Part shown: in pieces, positions 33,205-42,513 of the stretch
How the letters are laid out: every line of letters starts with the position of its first letter
Numbering within the stretch: position 1 is the first letter of the stretch
NCBI RefSeq assembly: GCF_949769225.1
Contig: NZ_CATKPB010000005.1
Origin: Peptoniphilus_A genitalis
GTDB taxonomy: Bacteria > Bacillota > Clostridia > Tissierellales > Peptoniphilaceae
Strand: one strand, 5' to 3'
DNA: 64,000 bases
Position numbers and translations under genes: made by a program
Notes under the pieces: generated by a model
Databases searched by the model: none
The model's input: the letters and a program-made list of their open reading frames with translations, nothing else
What the model was told of the DNA's origin: nothing

Positions 33205-34333
33205 AATCAAATAATTTCTTTAACTTATCTAAGAATGATTTTTTATTTTCTGCAACTTCTGGCTCAGTTTCTCTTAAGTCTTCAAGAAGTTTTCTTTGTT
33301 CGTCGCTAACCTTTTTTGGAATTATAATATCTACCTTGAAGAAGAGGTCTCCTCTTTGTTTATCTCTATTGACATAAGGAACTCCTTCTCCCTTTAGTCT
33401 AAAGACTGTTCCGCCTGTAGTCCCTTTAGGAATATCATAGTCAACAATTTTCTCAAGAGTTGGTACTTTAATCTTTGCTCCAAGGACTGCATCCGAATAA
33501 GAAATTGGAATATTTAGGTAGATGTCATTGCCTTCTCTCTTGAAAACTGCGTCTGATCTAACCCTAATATAGACGAAGATGTCTCCATTTTCGCCACCAT
33601 TTTCACCAACAGAACCTTGATTCCTAAGTGAAATTATGTTTCCAGTGTCAACTCCCCTAGGGATGTTGACTTTTAACTTCTTAGTTCTTACCTTACTTCC
33701 TCTTCCACCGCATTCTTTACATGGCTCTTCTATAACTTCGCCTGTTCCATTACAGTCTTCACAAGCTGAAGTCCTAACAAACCTTCCAAAAGGTGTGCTT
33801 TGTTCTGAAGTAACTTGACCTGAACCATGACAAGTTTCACAAGTATGCTTTTCACTTCCTGGTTCCATCTTGCTGCCATGACAATGGGAACACTCTTCCC
33901 TAACCTTAACAGAAATTTCTTTTTCCACTCCAAATATTGCTTCAAAGAAATCAAGGGTTACGTCTACTCTTGCATCAGGTCCCTTCTTTGGCATGTCTTT
34001 TCTGTTTGCGTATTCATATCTATTGGATCTTGAGCCGCCAAAAATATCAAATATGTCATCAAAGATATCTGAGAAACCTCCAAAGCCACTTCCTCCAGAT
34101 CCACCCATGTTGCCCTTAAGTCCTTCTTCGCCATAGACATCGTAGATTTGTCTTTTTTCATCATCTGCTAGAACTTCATAGGCATAGGATATTTCTTTAA
34201 ACTTTGCCTCAGCAACTTCATCTCCTGGATTTAGATCAGGGTGATACTTTTTAGCAAGCTTCTTATAAGATCTCTTTAACTCTTCTTTAGTTACATTTTT
34301 TTCAACTTCAAGAATTTCATAAAAATTTCTCAT
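33203..34333 (-). CDS. dnaJ: Chaperone DnaJ (Hsp40)
   Basis: A 376-residue co-chaperone that delivers clients to DnaK and stimulates its ATPase. The J domain has YHPDLNPGD (HPD near residue 31), then a Gly/Phe-rich linker, the four CxxCxGxG zinc repeats (CSHCHGSK, CETCHGSG, CEDCNGTG, CKECGGRG) and the C-terminal substrate-binding domains. ATG 34333 was chosen over an upstream TTG that lies in the SD (gaggtggaag). A strong hairpin separates it from dnaK. Confidence 0.96.
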   Translation of the reverse strand: MRNFYEILEVEKNVTKEELKRSYKKLAKKYHPDLNPGDEVAEAKFKEISYAYEVLADDEKRQIYDVYGEEGLKGNMGGSGGSGFGGFSDIFDDIFDIFGGSRSNRYEYANRKDMPKKGPDARVDVTLDFFEAIFGVEKEISVKVREECSHCHGSKMEPGSEKHTCETCHGSGQVTSEQSTPFGRFVRTSACEDCNGTGEVIEEPCKECGGRGSKVRTKKLKVNIPRGVDTGNIISLRNQGSVGENGGENGDIFVYIRVRSDAVFKREGNDIYLNIPISYSDAVLGAKIKVPTLEKIVDYDIPKGTTGGTVFRLKGEGVPYVNRDKQRGDLFFKVDIIIPKKVSDEQRKLLEDLRETEPEVAENKKSFLDKLKKLFD

Positions 34334-34455
34334 CTTCCACCTCAATAGTTCTATATTCTAATATAAAAACTAGAAAAAATAAAGCTAAATTCAAATTTTA
34401 AAAGATATTTGAGTGTAAAAAATTAATTTATCAAATACAATATAATTTTCTACAT

Positions 34456-34488
34456 AAAAAAAGTTGCAGCCGAAACTGCAACTTTTTT
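34456..34488. terminator. Strong hairpin/terminator between dnaK and dnaJ
   Basis: A perfect 13-bp stem AAAAAAGTTGCAG/CTGCAACTTTTTT (34456-34468 with 34476-34488) with a T run on both strands. It lies just after the dnaK stop, within what is otherwise one heat-shock operon. Confidence 0.92.
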
Positions 34489-34497
34489 ATTTAATTA

Positions 34498-36324
34498 TTA
34501 TTCTTCATCTTCATCTACAACTTCATAGTCAGCGTCAACTACATCATCATCAGCTTGTGCTTGAGAGCCATCAGCTTGACCTTGACCAGCTTGTTGTTTA
34601 TAAATTTCTTCTGAAATTGCGTAGAAAGCTTGAGTTAATTCTTCAGTCTTAGACTTAATAGCTTCAAGATCTTCACCATCTTTTACATCTTTAAGTCCCT
34701 TGATTGCTTCTTCAATCTTAGTCTTATCTGCATCAGAAATCTTTCCTTCAACATCCTTAAGTGTGTTTTCAGATTGGTAAATCATTGAGTCAGCGTTGTT
34801 TCTAGCTTCAATTAAATCTTTCTTCTTAGCATCTTCTTGAGCATACATTTCTGCTTCCTTAACTTTCTTTTCAATTTCTTCTTCGTTTAAGTTAGTTGAA
34901 GATGTAATTGTGATGTGTTGTTCTTTACCAGTACCCATGTCCTTAGCACTTACATTTACAATACCATTTGCATCAATATCAAATGTTACTTCAATTTGTG
35001 GCACGCCTCTTCTTGCTGGTGCAATACCGTCAAGTGTAAATCTACCAAGAGTTACGTTGTCTTTTGCCATTTGTCTTTCACCTTGAAGTACGTGAATTTC
35101 TACAGAAGTTTGATTGTCTGCTGCAGTTGTAAATATTTGTGACTTCTTAGTTGGGATAGTTGTATTTCTTTCAATAAGTCTTGTTGTAATGTTACCCATT
35201 GTTTCAATTCCTAGAGAAAGTGGTGTTACGTCAAGAAGAAGTAAGTCCTTAACATCTCCAGAAAGAACTCCACCTTGGATAGCTGCACCAAGAGCAACAC
35301 ATTCGTCTGGGTTAATATCCTTTTGAGGATTTTTTCCAGTTAACTTCTTAATACATTCTTGAACAGCTGGAATTCTAGTAGAACCACCAACTAAAAGAAC
35401 TTTGTCTATTTCATTTGCAGAAAGTCCTGCATCCTTTAAAGCATCCTTAACAGGTCCTTCAGTCATCTTAACAAGGTCTGCTGTAAGTTCGTCGAACTTA
35501 GCACGAGTGATATCCATGTTTAAGTGAAGTGGACCAGCTTGTGAAGCTGTGATAAATGGAAGGTTGACATTTGTTGACATAGTAGAAGAAAGTTCCTTCT
35601 TAGCCTTTTCAGCTGCTTCTTTTAGTCTTTGTAGACTCATGTTGTCAGCCTTAAGATCAATTCCATTTTCTTTTTTAAATTCTTCAGCAATATAATCAAT
35701 TAGTCTATTGTCGAAGTCATCTCCACCAAGTTTGTTGTTACCACGAGTTGCGTGTACTTCAAATACACCATCAGAAAGTTCAAGGATAGATACGTCAAAT
35801 GTACCACCACCAAGGTCATAAACCATAACAGTTTGTGCGTCCTTGTCCTTGTCTTCTCCATAAGCAAGTGCTGCTGCAGTTGGTTCGTTTACAATTCTCT
35901 TTACATCAAGTCCTGCAATTCTTCCTGCATCCTTAGTTGCTTGTCTTTGAGCATCTGTAAAGTATGCTGGAACTGTGATAACAGCTTCTGTAATTTTTTC
36001 GCCAAGATAAGATTCAGCATCAGCCTTTAATTTTTGTAAAATCATAGCTGAAATATCTTGTGGAGTATAAGTTTTGTCATCAATTTTTACAGTAAAATCA
36101 GAACCCATATGTCTCTTAATAGAAGAGATTGTTCTATCAGGGTTTGTGATTGCTTGTCTCTTAGCAGTTTCACCTACTAATCTTTCGCCATCTTTTGTAA
36201 AAGCTACTACTGATGGAGTAGTTCTGTTACCTTCAATGTTAGGAATTATTACAGATTCTCCACCTTCCATTACTGCTACTGCAGAGTTAGTTGTACCTAA
36301 GTCAATACCAATTATTTTTCCCAT
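34498..36324 (-). CDS. dnaK: Molecular chaperone DnaK (Hsp70)
   Basis: A 608-residue chaperone. The N-terminal ATPase starts GKIIGIDLGTTNSAVAVMEGG; VYDLGGGTFDVSILEL and LLVGGSTRIPAVQ are the phosphate 2 and adenosine motifs. The substrate-binding domain begins near DVTPLSLGIETMG, and the C-terminal tail ends in the acidic DADYEVVDEDEE, like EEVD-type tails. Length and the absence of the proteobacterial insert fit Firmicutes. aggaggaaatatat precedes the ATG. Confidence 0.98.
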   Translation of the reverse strand: MGKIIGIDLGTTNSAVAVMEGGESVIIPNIEGNRTTPSVVAFTKDGERLVGETAKRQAITNPDRTISSIKRHMGSDFTVKIDDKTYTPQDISAMILQKLKADAESYLGEKITEAVITVPAYFTDAQRQATKDAGRIAGLDVKRIVNEPTAAALAYGEDKDKDAQTVMVYDLGGGTFDVSILELSDGVFEVHATRGNNKLGGDDFDNRLIDYIAEEFKKENGIDLKADNMSLQRLKEAAEKAKKELSSTMSTNVNLPFITASQAGPLHLNMDITRAKFDELTADLVKMTEGPVKDALKDAGLSANEIDKVLLVGGSTRIPAVQECIKKLTGKNPQKDINPDECVALGAAIQGGVLSGDVKDLLLLDVTPLSLGIETMGNITTRLIERNTTIPTKKSQIFTTAADNQTSVEIHVLQGERQMAKDNVTLGRFTLDGIAPARRGVPQIEVTFDIDANGIVNVSAKDMGTGKEQHITITSSTNLNEEEIEKKVKEAEMYAQEDAKKKDLIEARNNADSMIYQSENTLKDVEGKISDADKTKIEEAIKGLKDVKDGEDLEAIKSKTEELTQAFYAISEEIYKQQAGQGQADGSQAQADDDVVDADYEVVDEDEE

Positions 36325-36345
36325 ATATATTTCCTCCTAAAATTC

Positions 36346-36873
36346 TTATTGTGAAACTTTGACCATTGCAGGTCTTAGTGTTTTGTCATTAATTAAATAA
36401 CCCTTTTGCAATACTTCTATAACATAACCACTGTCGTATTCATCAGAATCTTCAGTGAGTACTGCATGATGATACATTGGATCAAATTCTTTTCCCAATG
36501 CGTCCATTTCAACTATGCCGTCTTTAGCAAGTACGTCAGTAAGTTGATTTTTTATCATTAATATTCCTTCATAGGTTGAGTCCTTGTCCTTTATAGAGTC
36601 CAAAGCTCTCTCAAAGTTATCTATGACAGGAAGTAGGTCATTTGCAATTTTCTTAACTCCAAGCTCGACATACTCAGACTTTTGTGCCTCAGTCCTTCTC
36701 TTATAGTTGGAGAAGTCTGCTTGAAGTCTCATAAATTTATCCATTAAATCTTGATACTTTTCATCATCAGAAGCATCTACTTCAGCTTCATCATTAAGAT
36801 CAAGATTTTCATCTTTCATATCTATATCTTCATCATTTTGTAAATCATCTTTTTTTATATCTTCATTCGTCAT
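36346..36873 (-). CDS. grpE: Nucleotide exchange factor GrpE
   Basis: A 175-residue dimeric cofactor that releases ADP from DnaK. The N terminus is acidic and disordered; the long helix includes DKFMRLQADFSNYKRRTEAQK, and the C-terminal beta domain has FDPMYHHAVL and VLQKGYLINDKTLRPAMVKV. The start was set at ATG 36873 (gaggg upstream); a GTG four codons earlier overlaps the hrcA stop. Confidence 0.95.
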   Translation of the reverse strand: MTNEDIKKDDLQNDEDIDMKDENLDLNDEAEVDASDDEKYQDLMDKFMRLQADFSNYKRRTEAQKSEYVELGVKKIANDLLPVIDNFERALDSIKDKDSTYEGILMIKNQLTDVLAKDGIVEMDALGKEFDPMYHHAVLTEDSDEYDSGYVIEVLQKGYLINDKTLRPAMVKVSQ

Positions 36874-36881
36874 GTACTCCC

Positions 36882-37904
36882 TCACATTTCTTTCAATCCA
36901 CTTTTCACTGCGTCGCTAAAAATCTTAACGACTTTGACCAATTTCATGTAATCAATTCTAACTGGTCCAATGATTCCAATACTTCCATAGATTCCATGTT
37001 CCTTAGCGAAGGGAGCTCTTATAATAGTATTTTCCTTCATGAGACTTGCGCTATTTTCTGATCCAATAATAACTTCAACATCACTGGTGAAAGTGTCATT
37101 TTTTAGGATTTGAAATAAGCTGTCCCGATCTTCTACTAGGCTCATAAAATCTCTAGCCTTGTCTAGGTCCTTATATTCATCAAAGTTTAAAATATTTGTA
37201 AGACCGTCATAATAAATGTCAATGGAAGACACCTTTTTATTAAATTGACTAGCAATTTTTACAAGATCAGAAATAAATTTTCCATGTCTTATCATGTCCT
37301 CTGAAAGTGAAATCTTAAGTGACTCAATTTCATTAAAATCTATTCCCGACATTTTTTCATTTAAGACCTTCTCTATTAGATGAAAATCTTCATCAGAAAT
37401 ATTTTCTATTTCTAAAAAATACTTCTCAATAACTCCCTTGTCCCCAATGAGAACTAACAGGGCTGTAAAGTCATCAAGCTTTACTAGAGTAAGTCTTTTG
37501 ATTTTTGTATCGGCCTTCTGTGGTGTTATGAGATAAGCCGTACAAGAACTTAAATTGGCTAGGAGATTGACTGCATTTTTATAAAAATCTTCGTGATTTC
37601 TTGAAGTCAATAGAAGTCTCTCCATGATTTTTCTTGAGGCATCTATGTCGTGAAAACTATTAAAGTTTTTAAAAAGTTCATCAACATAGAAGCGGTAAGC
37701 CTTGTCTGATGGAATTCTTCCTGCTGACTGATGTGGCTTATTCAAAAAACCTAGATCTTCAAGATCTGCCATTTCATTTCTTATAGTCGCTGAACTAACT
37801 CCAAGGTCGTAATCTTTGGAAAGTGTTCGCGAACCAACTGGAGTCGGCATATCTATATACGCCTCAATTATGGCATTTAAAATATTAATTTTTCTAGTAT
37901 CCAT
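36882..37904 (-). CDS. hrcA: Heat-inducible transcription repressor HrcA
   Basis: A 340-residue repressor of chaperone genes that binds CIRCE. The N-terminal winged helix contains PVGSRTLSKDYDLGVSSATI and IRNEMADLEDLGFL; the GAF-like core follows, and the C-terminal APFAKEHGIYGSIGIIGPVR with MDYMKL-like ending is typical. ATG 37904 with ggaggagtt before it is preferred; the frame is open up to an ATG inside CIRCE. HrcA represses its own operon through that CIRCE. Confidence 0.97.
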   Translation of the reverse strand: MDTRKINILNAIIEAYIDMPTPVGSRTLSKDYDLGVSSATIRNEMADLEDLGFLNKPHQSAGRIPSDKAYRFYVDELFKNFNSFHDIDASRKIMERLLLTSRNHEDFYKNAVNLLANLSSCTAYLITPQKADTKIKRLTLVKLDDFTALLVLIGDKGVIEKYFLEIENISDEDFHLIEKVLNEKMSGIDFNEIESLKISLSEDMIRHGKFISDLVKIASQFNKKVSSIDIYYDGLTNILNFDEYKDLDKARDFMSLVEDRDSLFQILKNDTFTSDVEVIIGSENSASLMKENTIIRAPFAKEHGIYGSIGIIGPVRIDYMKLVKVVKIFSDAVKSGLKEM

Positions 37905-37917
37905 AACTCCTCCTTTG

Positions 37918-37944
37918 TTAGCACTCATTAACCCTGAGTGCTAA
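37918..37944. promoter_or_regulatory. CIRCE operator
   Basis: TTAGCACTC-N9-GAGTGCTAA, a perfect match to the HrcA operator, between the hrcA promoter and its SD. The only one in the window. Confidence 0.98.
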
Positions 37945-37953
37945 TCTATTTAT

Positions 37954-37982
37954 ATAGTACTTCACACCTAATACTTTGTCAA
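37954..37982 (-). promoter_or_regulatory. hrcA operon promoter
   Basis: -35 TTGACA (37982-37977), spacer 17, -10 TACTAT (37959-37954). CIRCE lies directly downstream, over the start of the transcript. Confidence 0.85.
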
Positions 37983-38540
37983 GGAAATTTAAAAATATTT
38001 TTGACTTTTTTTGACTTTCTTTTATTCCATTATTTTATCTGCTAAATTTATAAGATTTTAAATTTTAAAATATGATAAGTTGCAAATTTTTATAAGTCCT
38101 TACACTTAATTTGTTTTATTTTATTTTTTTATTTCCTCTATGCAAAAGCTTAAAAATTTTTTTTCAAAAGTTTGCTTATTCATAGGATATAAGACGTTGA
38201 AAAATTTTTATAAAGCCTCCTCTCCTTCTTCATGAATTTTTCTTTAACGCAAAAAAAATTAAAAGAAGTTTTTAAAACTTAAAAATTTCATTTAATCTTC
38301 TTGAACATAGTGACATGTTATAATTTAAATTATTCATAGTCTCTGTGTCTAAAGTTATCTCTCTTCACTAAGTTATAAAAATTTTTTTCATAAACTTGTA
38401 ATTTAAAAAAATTTAATTCAACTTTCTATTTAAAAATCAATTAATTTTAACCTAAGTAATTTTAATTTATTCCAACATACATATGCTGTATAAGATAAAT
38501 AGTTATCCAATCTTTTCCTTATTTATGATAAAATTAGAAA
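37983..38540. other. AT-rich intergenic stretch without a gene
   Basis: Divergent spacer between hrcA and lepB. It is extremely AT-rich, with long A and T runs. No open frame with a ribosome binding site, no convincing stable hairpin and no recognisable RNA was seen. The lepB promoter must lie near its right end (a TGATAAAAT is at 38526-38534), but no clear -35 was found. Confidence 0.6.
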
Positions 38541-38555
38541 TTGGAGATGATCACA

Positions 38556-39065
38556 TTGAAAAAAAACGAAACCCTATCTTTTATTCTTACAATTGTAGCT
38601 GCAGTTCTAATTGCACTTTTTGTGAGAACTTTTATTTTTAATATAGCTGTAGTTAATGGCGAGTCCATGCATCCAACTTTAAACGAAAGAGATAAATTGC
38701 TCTGTCTTTCTTACAAGAGATACACTGACCTACCTCGTGGAGAAATTGTGGTAATAGATGCACCTAATGACAACAGGAATTATATTAAGAGATTAATTGG
38801 AAAGCCTGGCGACACAATAGAATTTAAAGATGGAAAAGTTATATTAAATGGAAAAGTTTTGGAAGAAACTTATACTTCAACAGATTACACAGAGTCTGAT
38901 GTTGAAAGTTTTACATTAAAAGATGATGAGTACTTTGTTATGGGAGACAACAGACTTCCTGGAATGAGCGTTGACTCCAGATACTTTGGACCAATTGAAA
39001 AGAAAAGAATAAAATCAGCAGCAGTTTATAGGATTTTACCTCTAAGTAATAGAGGAAAAATTTAA
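38556..39065 (+). CDS. lepB: Signal peptidase I
   Basis: A 169-residue type I signal peptidase with one N-terminal membrane helix. The catalytic Ser is in NGESMHPTL (near residue 38), the Lys in NYIKRLIGKPGD (near 80), and the C-terminal box is YFVMGDNRLPGMSVDSRYFG. The start was set at TTG 38556 because ggag lies nine bases upstream; earlier in-frame TTG and ATG codons overlap that SD. It is followed by lepA 34 bases on. Confidence 0.95.
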   Translation: MKKNETLSFILTIVAAVLIALFVRTFIFNIAVVNGESMHPTLNERDKLLCLSYKRYTDLPRGEIVVIDAPNDNRNYIKRLIGKPGDTIEFKDGKVILNGKVLEETYTSTDYTESDVESFTLKDDEYFVMGDNRLPGMSVDSRYFGPIEKKRIKSAAVYRILPLSNRGKI

Positions 39066-39099
39066 AATATATAATCCCCATGAAATCGGAGGTAAAAAT

Positions 39100-40911
39100 T
39101 TGAGAAATCAGAAAAATATTAGAAATTTTTCAATAATAGCACACATTGATCACGGAAAATCTACTCTTGCCGACAGACTAATAGAATCAACAGGCATGCT
39201 CACAAAAAGAGAAATGGAACAGCAAGTTCTTGACTCCATGGACCTAGAGCGTGAGAGAGGAATTACAATTAAATTAAAGGCCGTAAGGTTAATCTATAAA
39301 GACGACAGAGACGGACAAGAATATATTTTAAACCTTATTGACACACCGGGCCACGTAGACTTTAACTATGAGGTTTCTCGTTCTCTTGCAGCATGCGAGG
39401 GTGCCATAGTTGTTGTTGATGCTGCCCAAGGTGTTGAAGCTCAAACTCTTGCCAACGTTTATCTTGCAGTTGACCAAGATCTTGAACTTGTACCAGTAAT
39501 AAATAAGATTGACCTACCAAGTGCTAGACCTGATGAAATTAAAGAAGAAATTGAAGATATCATTGGAATTGATACAGAAGGAATTCCACTTATCTCTGCA
39601 AAGGAAGGTATTGGCATTGACGATGTTCTTCACGCAATTATTGATAAGGTGCCTGCACCAAGTGGAGACCATAATGCTCCTCTTAAGGCTTTAATCTTTG
39701 ACTCCTTCTACGATTCTTATAAGGGAGTAATCTGTGACGTTAGAGTTGTTGATGGTTCAGTTAAACCCGGCGACGAAATAACTATGATGGCAACGGGCAA
39801 GTCCTTTGAGGTTGTTGAGGTTGGTGTTACTTCTAATGGCCACATACCTCTTGACTCTTTAAGTGCTGGTGAAGTTGGCTACATAACTGCTTCTATTAAA
39901 AATGTTAAAGACGCAAGAGTTGGGGACACAATAACTCTTAAGAACAAAAGGACGCAAGAGCCAATGCCTGGCTATAAAAAAGTTGTGCCTATGGTTTTCT
40001 GTGGTGTTTACCCTGGCGAAGGCGAAGAGTACAACAACGTTCGTGAAGCTCTAGAAAAACTTCAAGTAAATGATGCTGCCCTTGACTTTGAAGCTGAAAC
40101 ATCTGTAGCTCTAGGTTTTGGTTTCAGGTGTGGCTTCTTGGGTCTCCTTCACATGGAAATCATCCAAGAAAGGCTTGAGAGAGAGTTTGACTTAAATATT
40201 GTCACTACTGCTCCATCAGTTATATACAATGTAATGAAAAAAAATGGTGAGATGATTTCAATTCAAAATCCATCAAACCTTCCTGACCCAACAGAGATAG
40301 AATACATGGAAGAACCTATTGTTAAGGCAGAAATTATGACCCCAACAGATTACGTTGGTCAAGTAATGGAACTTTGTCAAAACAGACGTGGTGTCTTTAA
40401 GAATATGGAATACCTAGAAGAAACTAGAGCCCTTATTACCTACCACATGCCACTTAATGAAGTTATCTATGATTTCTTTGATGCCTTAAAGTCAAAAACG
40501 CGTGGCTACGCATCTTATGATTATGAATTAATTGGATATGAAAAATCTGATCTTGTTAAGTTGGATATCCTTATTAATGAAGAACTTGTAGACGCCTTCT
40601 CACTAATTGTTCATGAATCTTCTGCCTACACTCGTGCAAGAAATGTTTGTGAAAAATTAAAGGACGTAATCCCAAGACACCAATTTGCAGTGCCAATCCA
40701 AGCTGCAATTGGAAATAAAATCATTGCAAGAGAAACAATTCGTGCCCTTAGAAAGGACGTACTTGCAAAATGTTATGGTGGAGATATTTCGAGAAAGAGA
40801 AAACTTCTTGAAAAGCAAAAAGAAGGAAAGAAGAGAATGCGTACTGTGGGTAGCGTAGACATACCACAAGATGCCTTCTTATCTGTTTTAAAATATGATG
40901 AAGACAAATAA
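39100..40911 (+). CDS. lepA: Elongation factor 4 (LepA)
   Basis: A 603-residue ribosomal GTPase, the back-translocase/EF4. G1 is AHIDHGKSTLADRL, G2 RERGITIK, G3 DTPGHVDF and G4 NKIDLP; domain II, the EF-G-like domains and the LepA-specific C-terminal domain (ISRKRKLLEKQKEGKKRMR near 562-580) follow. The start is TTG with cggaggtaaaaa before it. In operon with lepB and hemW, as is common. Confidence 0.97.
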   Translation: MRNQKNIRNFSIIAHIDHGKSTLADRLIESTGMLTKREMEQQVLDSMDLERERGITIKLKAVRLIYKDDRDGQEYILNLIDTPGHVDFNYEVSRSLAACEGAIVVVDAAQGVEAQTLANVYLAVDQDLELVPVINKIDLPSARPDEIKEEIEDIIGIDTEGIPLISAKEGIGIDDVLHAIIDKVPAPSGDHNAPLKALIFDSFYDSYKGVICDVRVVDGSVKPGDEITMMATGKSFEVVEVGVTSNGHIPLDSLSAGEVGYITASIKNVKDARVGDTITLKNKRTQEPMPGYKKVVPMVFCGVYPGEGEEYNNVREALEKLQVNDAALDFEAETSVALGFGFRCGFLGLLHMEIIQERLEREFDLNIVTTAPSVIYNVMKKNGEMISIQNPSNLPDPTEIEYMEEPIVKAEIMTPTDYVGQVMELCQNRRGVFKNMEYLEETRALITYHMPLNEVIYDFFDALKSKTRGYASYDYELIGYEKSDLVKLDILINEELVDAFSLIVHESSAYTRARNVCEKLKDVIPRHQFAVPIQAAIGNKIIARETIRALRKDVLAKCYGGDISRKRKLLEKQKEGKKRMRTVGSVDIPQDAFLSVLKYDEDK

Positions 40912-42037
40912 AATTTCAATTTATATTCATATACCTTTTTGTGAGAGTAGATGTCAATATTGTGACTTCTGCTCTTCTCTTTTAAGTGAACCTAAAGTAG
41001 AAAAATATTTTAAATATTTGAGAAAAGAAATTAAATTACACGAAGACTTTTTAAGAGATAAGATAATTGACACTGTTTTTATTGGAGGAGGAACACCCTC
41101 TTCAGTTGACTCAAGATTTATAAAAGAAATTATGGATGACTTATCTGCCTATAATTTTTCCGATAACAGAGAAATAAGTATAGAGTCCAACCCAAACTCT
41201 CTAACTAGAGAAAAAGCTGTGGCATATTTTTCTTATGGGATAAATAGGATTTCTATAGGTGCCCAATCATTTAACGATGAAATTTTGAAAAGAATTGGAA
41301 GAATTCACAAAAAAGATGATATTTATAGGGCTATAGAAAATGCCAGATCAGCTGGTTTTGAAAATATAAATTTAGATTTAATGCTTGCCCTACCTGGTCA
41401 AAAGTTTTCTGACATCCAAGAGTCAATAAAGGAAGTAAGAGAATTAAATCTTCCCCATATTTCTTATTACTCACTTATTTTAGAAGAAGGGACTAAACTT
41501 TTTAGAGATCATGAGAAGTCTCCTCTGACCTTTCCTACTGAAGACGAGGACAGGAAGATGTATCACTATGTAGTTAATGAGCTAGAAAAAATTGGTCTCA
41601 AGCAATATGAAATTTCCAATTTTGCCAAAGAAGGCCATGAGTGTCGTCACAACATGGCCTATTGGAAGCTAAGAGATTATATTTCCTTTGGCCTTTCTGC
41701 TTCATCAAATATTAGAAATTTGAGATACACAAATTCTTATAACTTCAAAGATTATTATGAGGCTCTTGATAAAAATGAAAACCCCATTGGCTTCTCAGAA
41801 AACTTAAGTAAAACTAACAGGATGAATGAGTTTGTGATGATGGGACTAAGGCTCAACTCTGGCTTTGACTTAGATGAGTTTAATGAAAAATTTAACGAAG
41901 AATTTTTAAAAATTTATGATAAAGAAATAGAAAAAAATTTAAAATCAAATTTAATTTTATTAAAAGATAATAACTTAAGGCTTACAGAAAAGGGACGTGA
42001 CCTTTCCAACCAAGTTGAATTAGATTTCTTTAAATAA
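40895..42037 (+). CDS. hemW: Radical SAM heme chaperone HemW
   Basis: A 380-residue protein related to oxygen-independent coproporphyrinogen III oxidase. The radical SAM cluster motif is PFCESRCQYCDFC (Cys near residues 15, 19, 22), followed by FIGGGTPSS and SIGAQSFNDEILKRIGRIH. The CxxxCxxC form without the extra HemN N-terminal extension and the lepA-hemW order favour HemW, a heme-inserting chaperone. Overlaps the end of lepA by 17 bases. Confidence 0.93.
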   Translation: MMKTNKISIYIHIPFCESRCQYCDFCSSLLSEPKVEKYFKYLRKEIKLHEDFLRDKIIDTVFIGGGTPSSVDSRFIKEIMDDLSAYNFSDNREISIESNPNSLTREKAVAYFSYGINRISIGAQSFNDEILKRIGRIHKKDDIYRAIENARSAGFENINLDLMLALPGQKFSDIQESIKEVRELNLPHISYYSLILEEGTKLFRDHEKSPLTFPTEDEDRKMYHYVVNELEKIGLKQYEISNFAKEGHECRHNMAYWKLRDYISFGLSASSNIRNLRYTNSYNFKDYYEALDKNENPIGFSENLSKTNRMNEFVMMGLRLNSGFDLDEFNEKFNEEFLKIYDKEIEKNLKSNLILLKDNNLRLTEKGRDLSNQVELDFFK

Positions 42038-42047
42038 ATTTGCACAC

Positions 42048-42082
42048 AAAAAGAGGTAGACAATTTATCTACCTCTTTTCTC
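42048..42082 (+). terminator. Terminator of lepB-lepA-hemW
   Basis: AAAAGAGGTAGA/TCTACCTCTTTT hairpin (42049-42060 with 42068-42079) followed by pyrimidines. Confidence 0.9.
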
Positions 42083-42124
42083 ATTCTCTTTTTTATTTTA
42101 TTAGAATTATTTGCCACTTTTAAA

Positions 42125-42159
42125 TAAAAAAGAGAAACTTTCCCGGGAAAATTTCTCTT
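42125..42159 (-). terminator. Terminator of rpsT
   Basis: Stem AAGAGAAA/TTTCTCTT (42159-42152 with 42137-42130) enclosing a second palindrome TTTCCCGGGAAA, with a T6 tract on the minus strand; it overlaps the rpsT stop codon. Confidence 0.9.
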
Positions 42160-42427
42160 AGCCAGCGATCTTGCTGTTAAGTTCCTTAGCTAGTCGACTT
42201 AGCTTTCTGGAAGCTTGATTTTTGTGGATTATATTTTTATTTGCAGCCTTCTTTAACTTTTTATCTGCAACAATAAGAAGTTCTTTAGCATCGTCAATTC
42301 TATCTTCATTAAGAGCTGCTCTAAAATTTTTAACTGCATTTTTCATTTCAGTTCTAATTGGTTTGTTTTGTTCAGAATTTCTTCTAGCAACATCAATTCT
42401 CTTGATAGCTGATTTAATATTTGCCAT
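42158..42427 (-). CDS. rpsT: 30S ribosomal protein S20
   Basis: An 89-residue basic three-helix ribosomal protein that binds 16S rRNA. It starts MANIKSAIKRIDVARRN and ends with the HKNQASRKLSRLAK block. Monocistronic, with its own promoter and terminator. In spore formers gpr and spoIIP lie between rpsT and lepA; here the space holds only two terminators. Confidence 0.97.
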   Translation of the reverse strand: MANIKSAIKRIDVARRNSEQNKPIRTEMKNAVKNFRAALNEDRIDDAKELLIVADKKLKKAANKNIIHKNQASRKLSRLAKELNSKIAG

Positions 42428-42458
42428 TATTTCACCTCCAATATTTAACGCTTTTGCT

Positions 42459-42487
42459 ATTTTACCACGAATTATAAATCATTGCAA
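42459..42487 (-). promoter_or_regulatory. rpsT promoter
   Basis: -35 TTGCAA (42487-42482), spacer 17, -10 TAAAAT (42464-42459), about 30 bases upstream of the start. Confidence 0.78.
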
Positions 42488-42513
42488 GAGATTTTCAACA
42501 AGTCTTGCAAATT

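Noticed and set aside
37983..38540. Possible small RNA or hidden gene in the hrcA-lepB spacer
   Set aside because: Only short frames (about 20 codons) without a well-placed SD and only weak AT hairpins were found.
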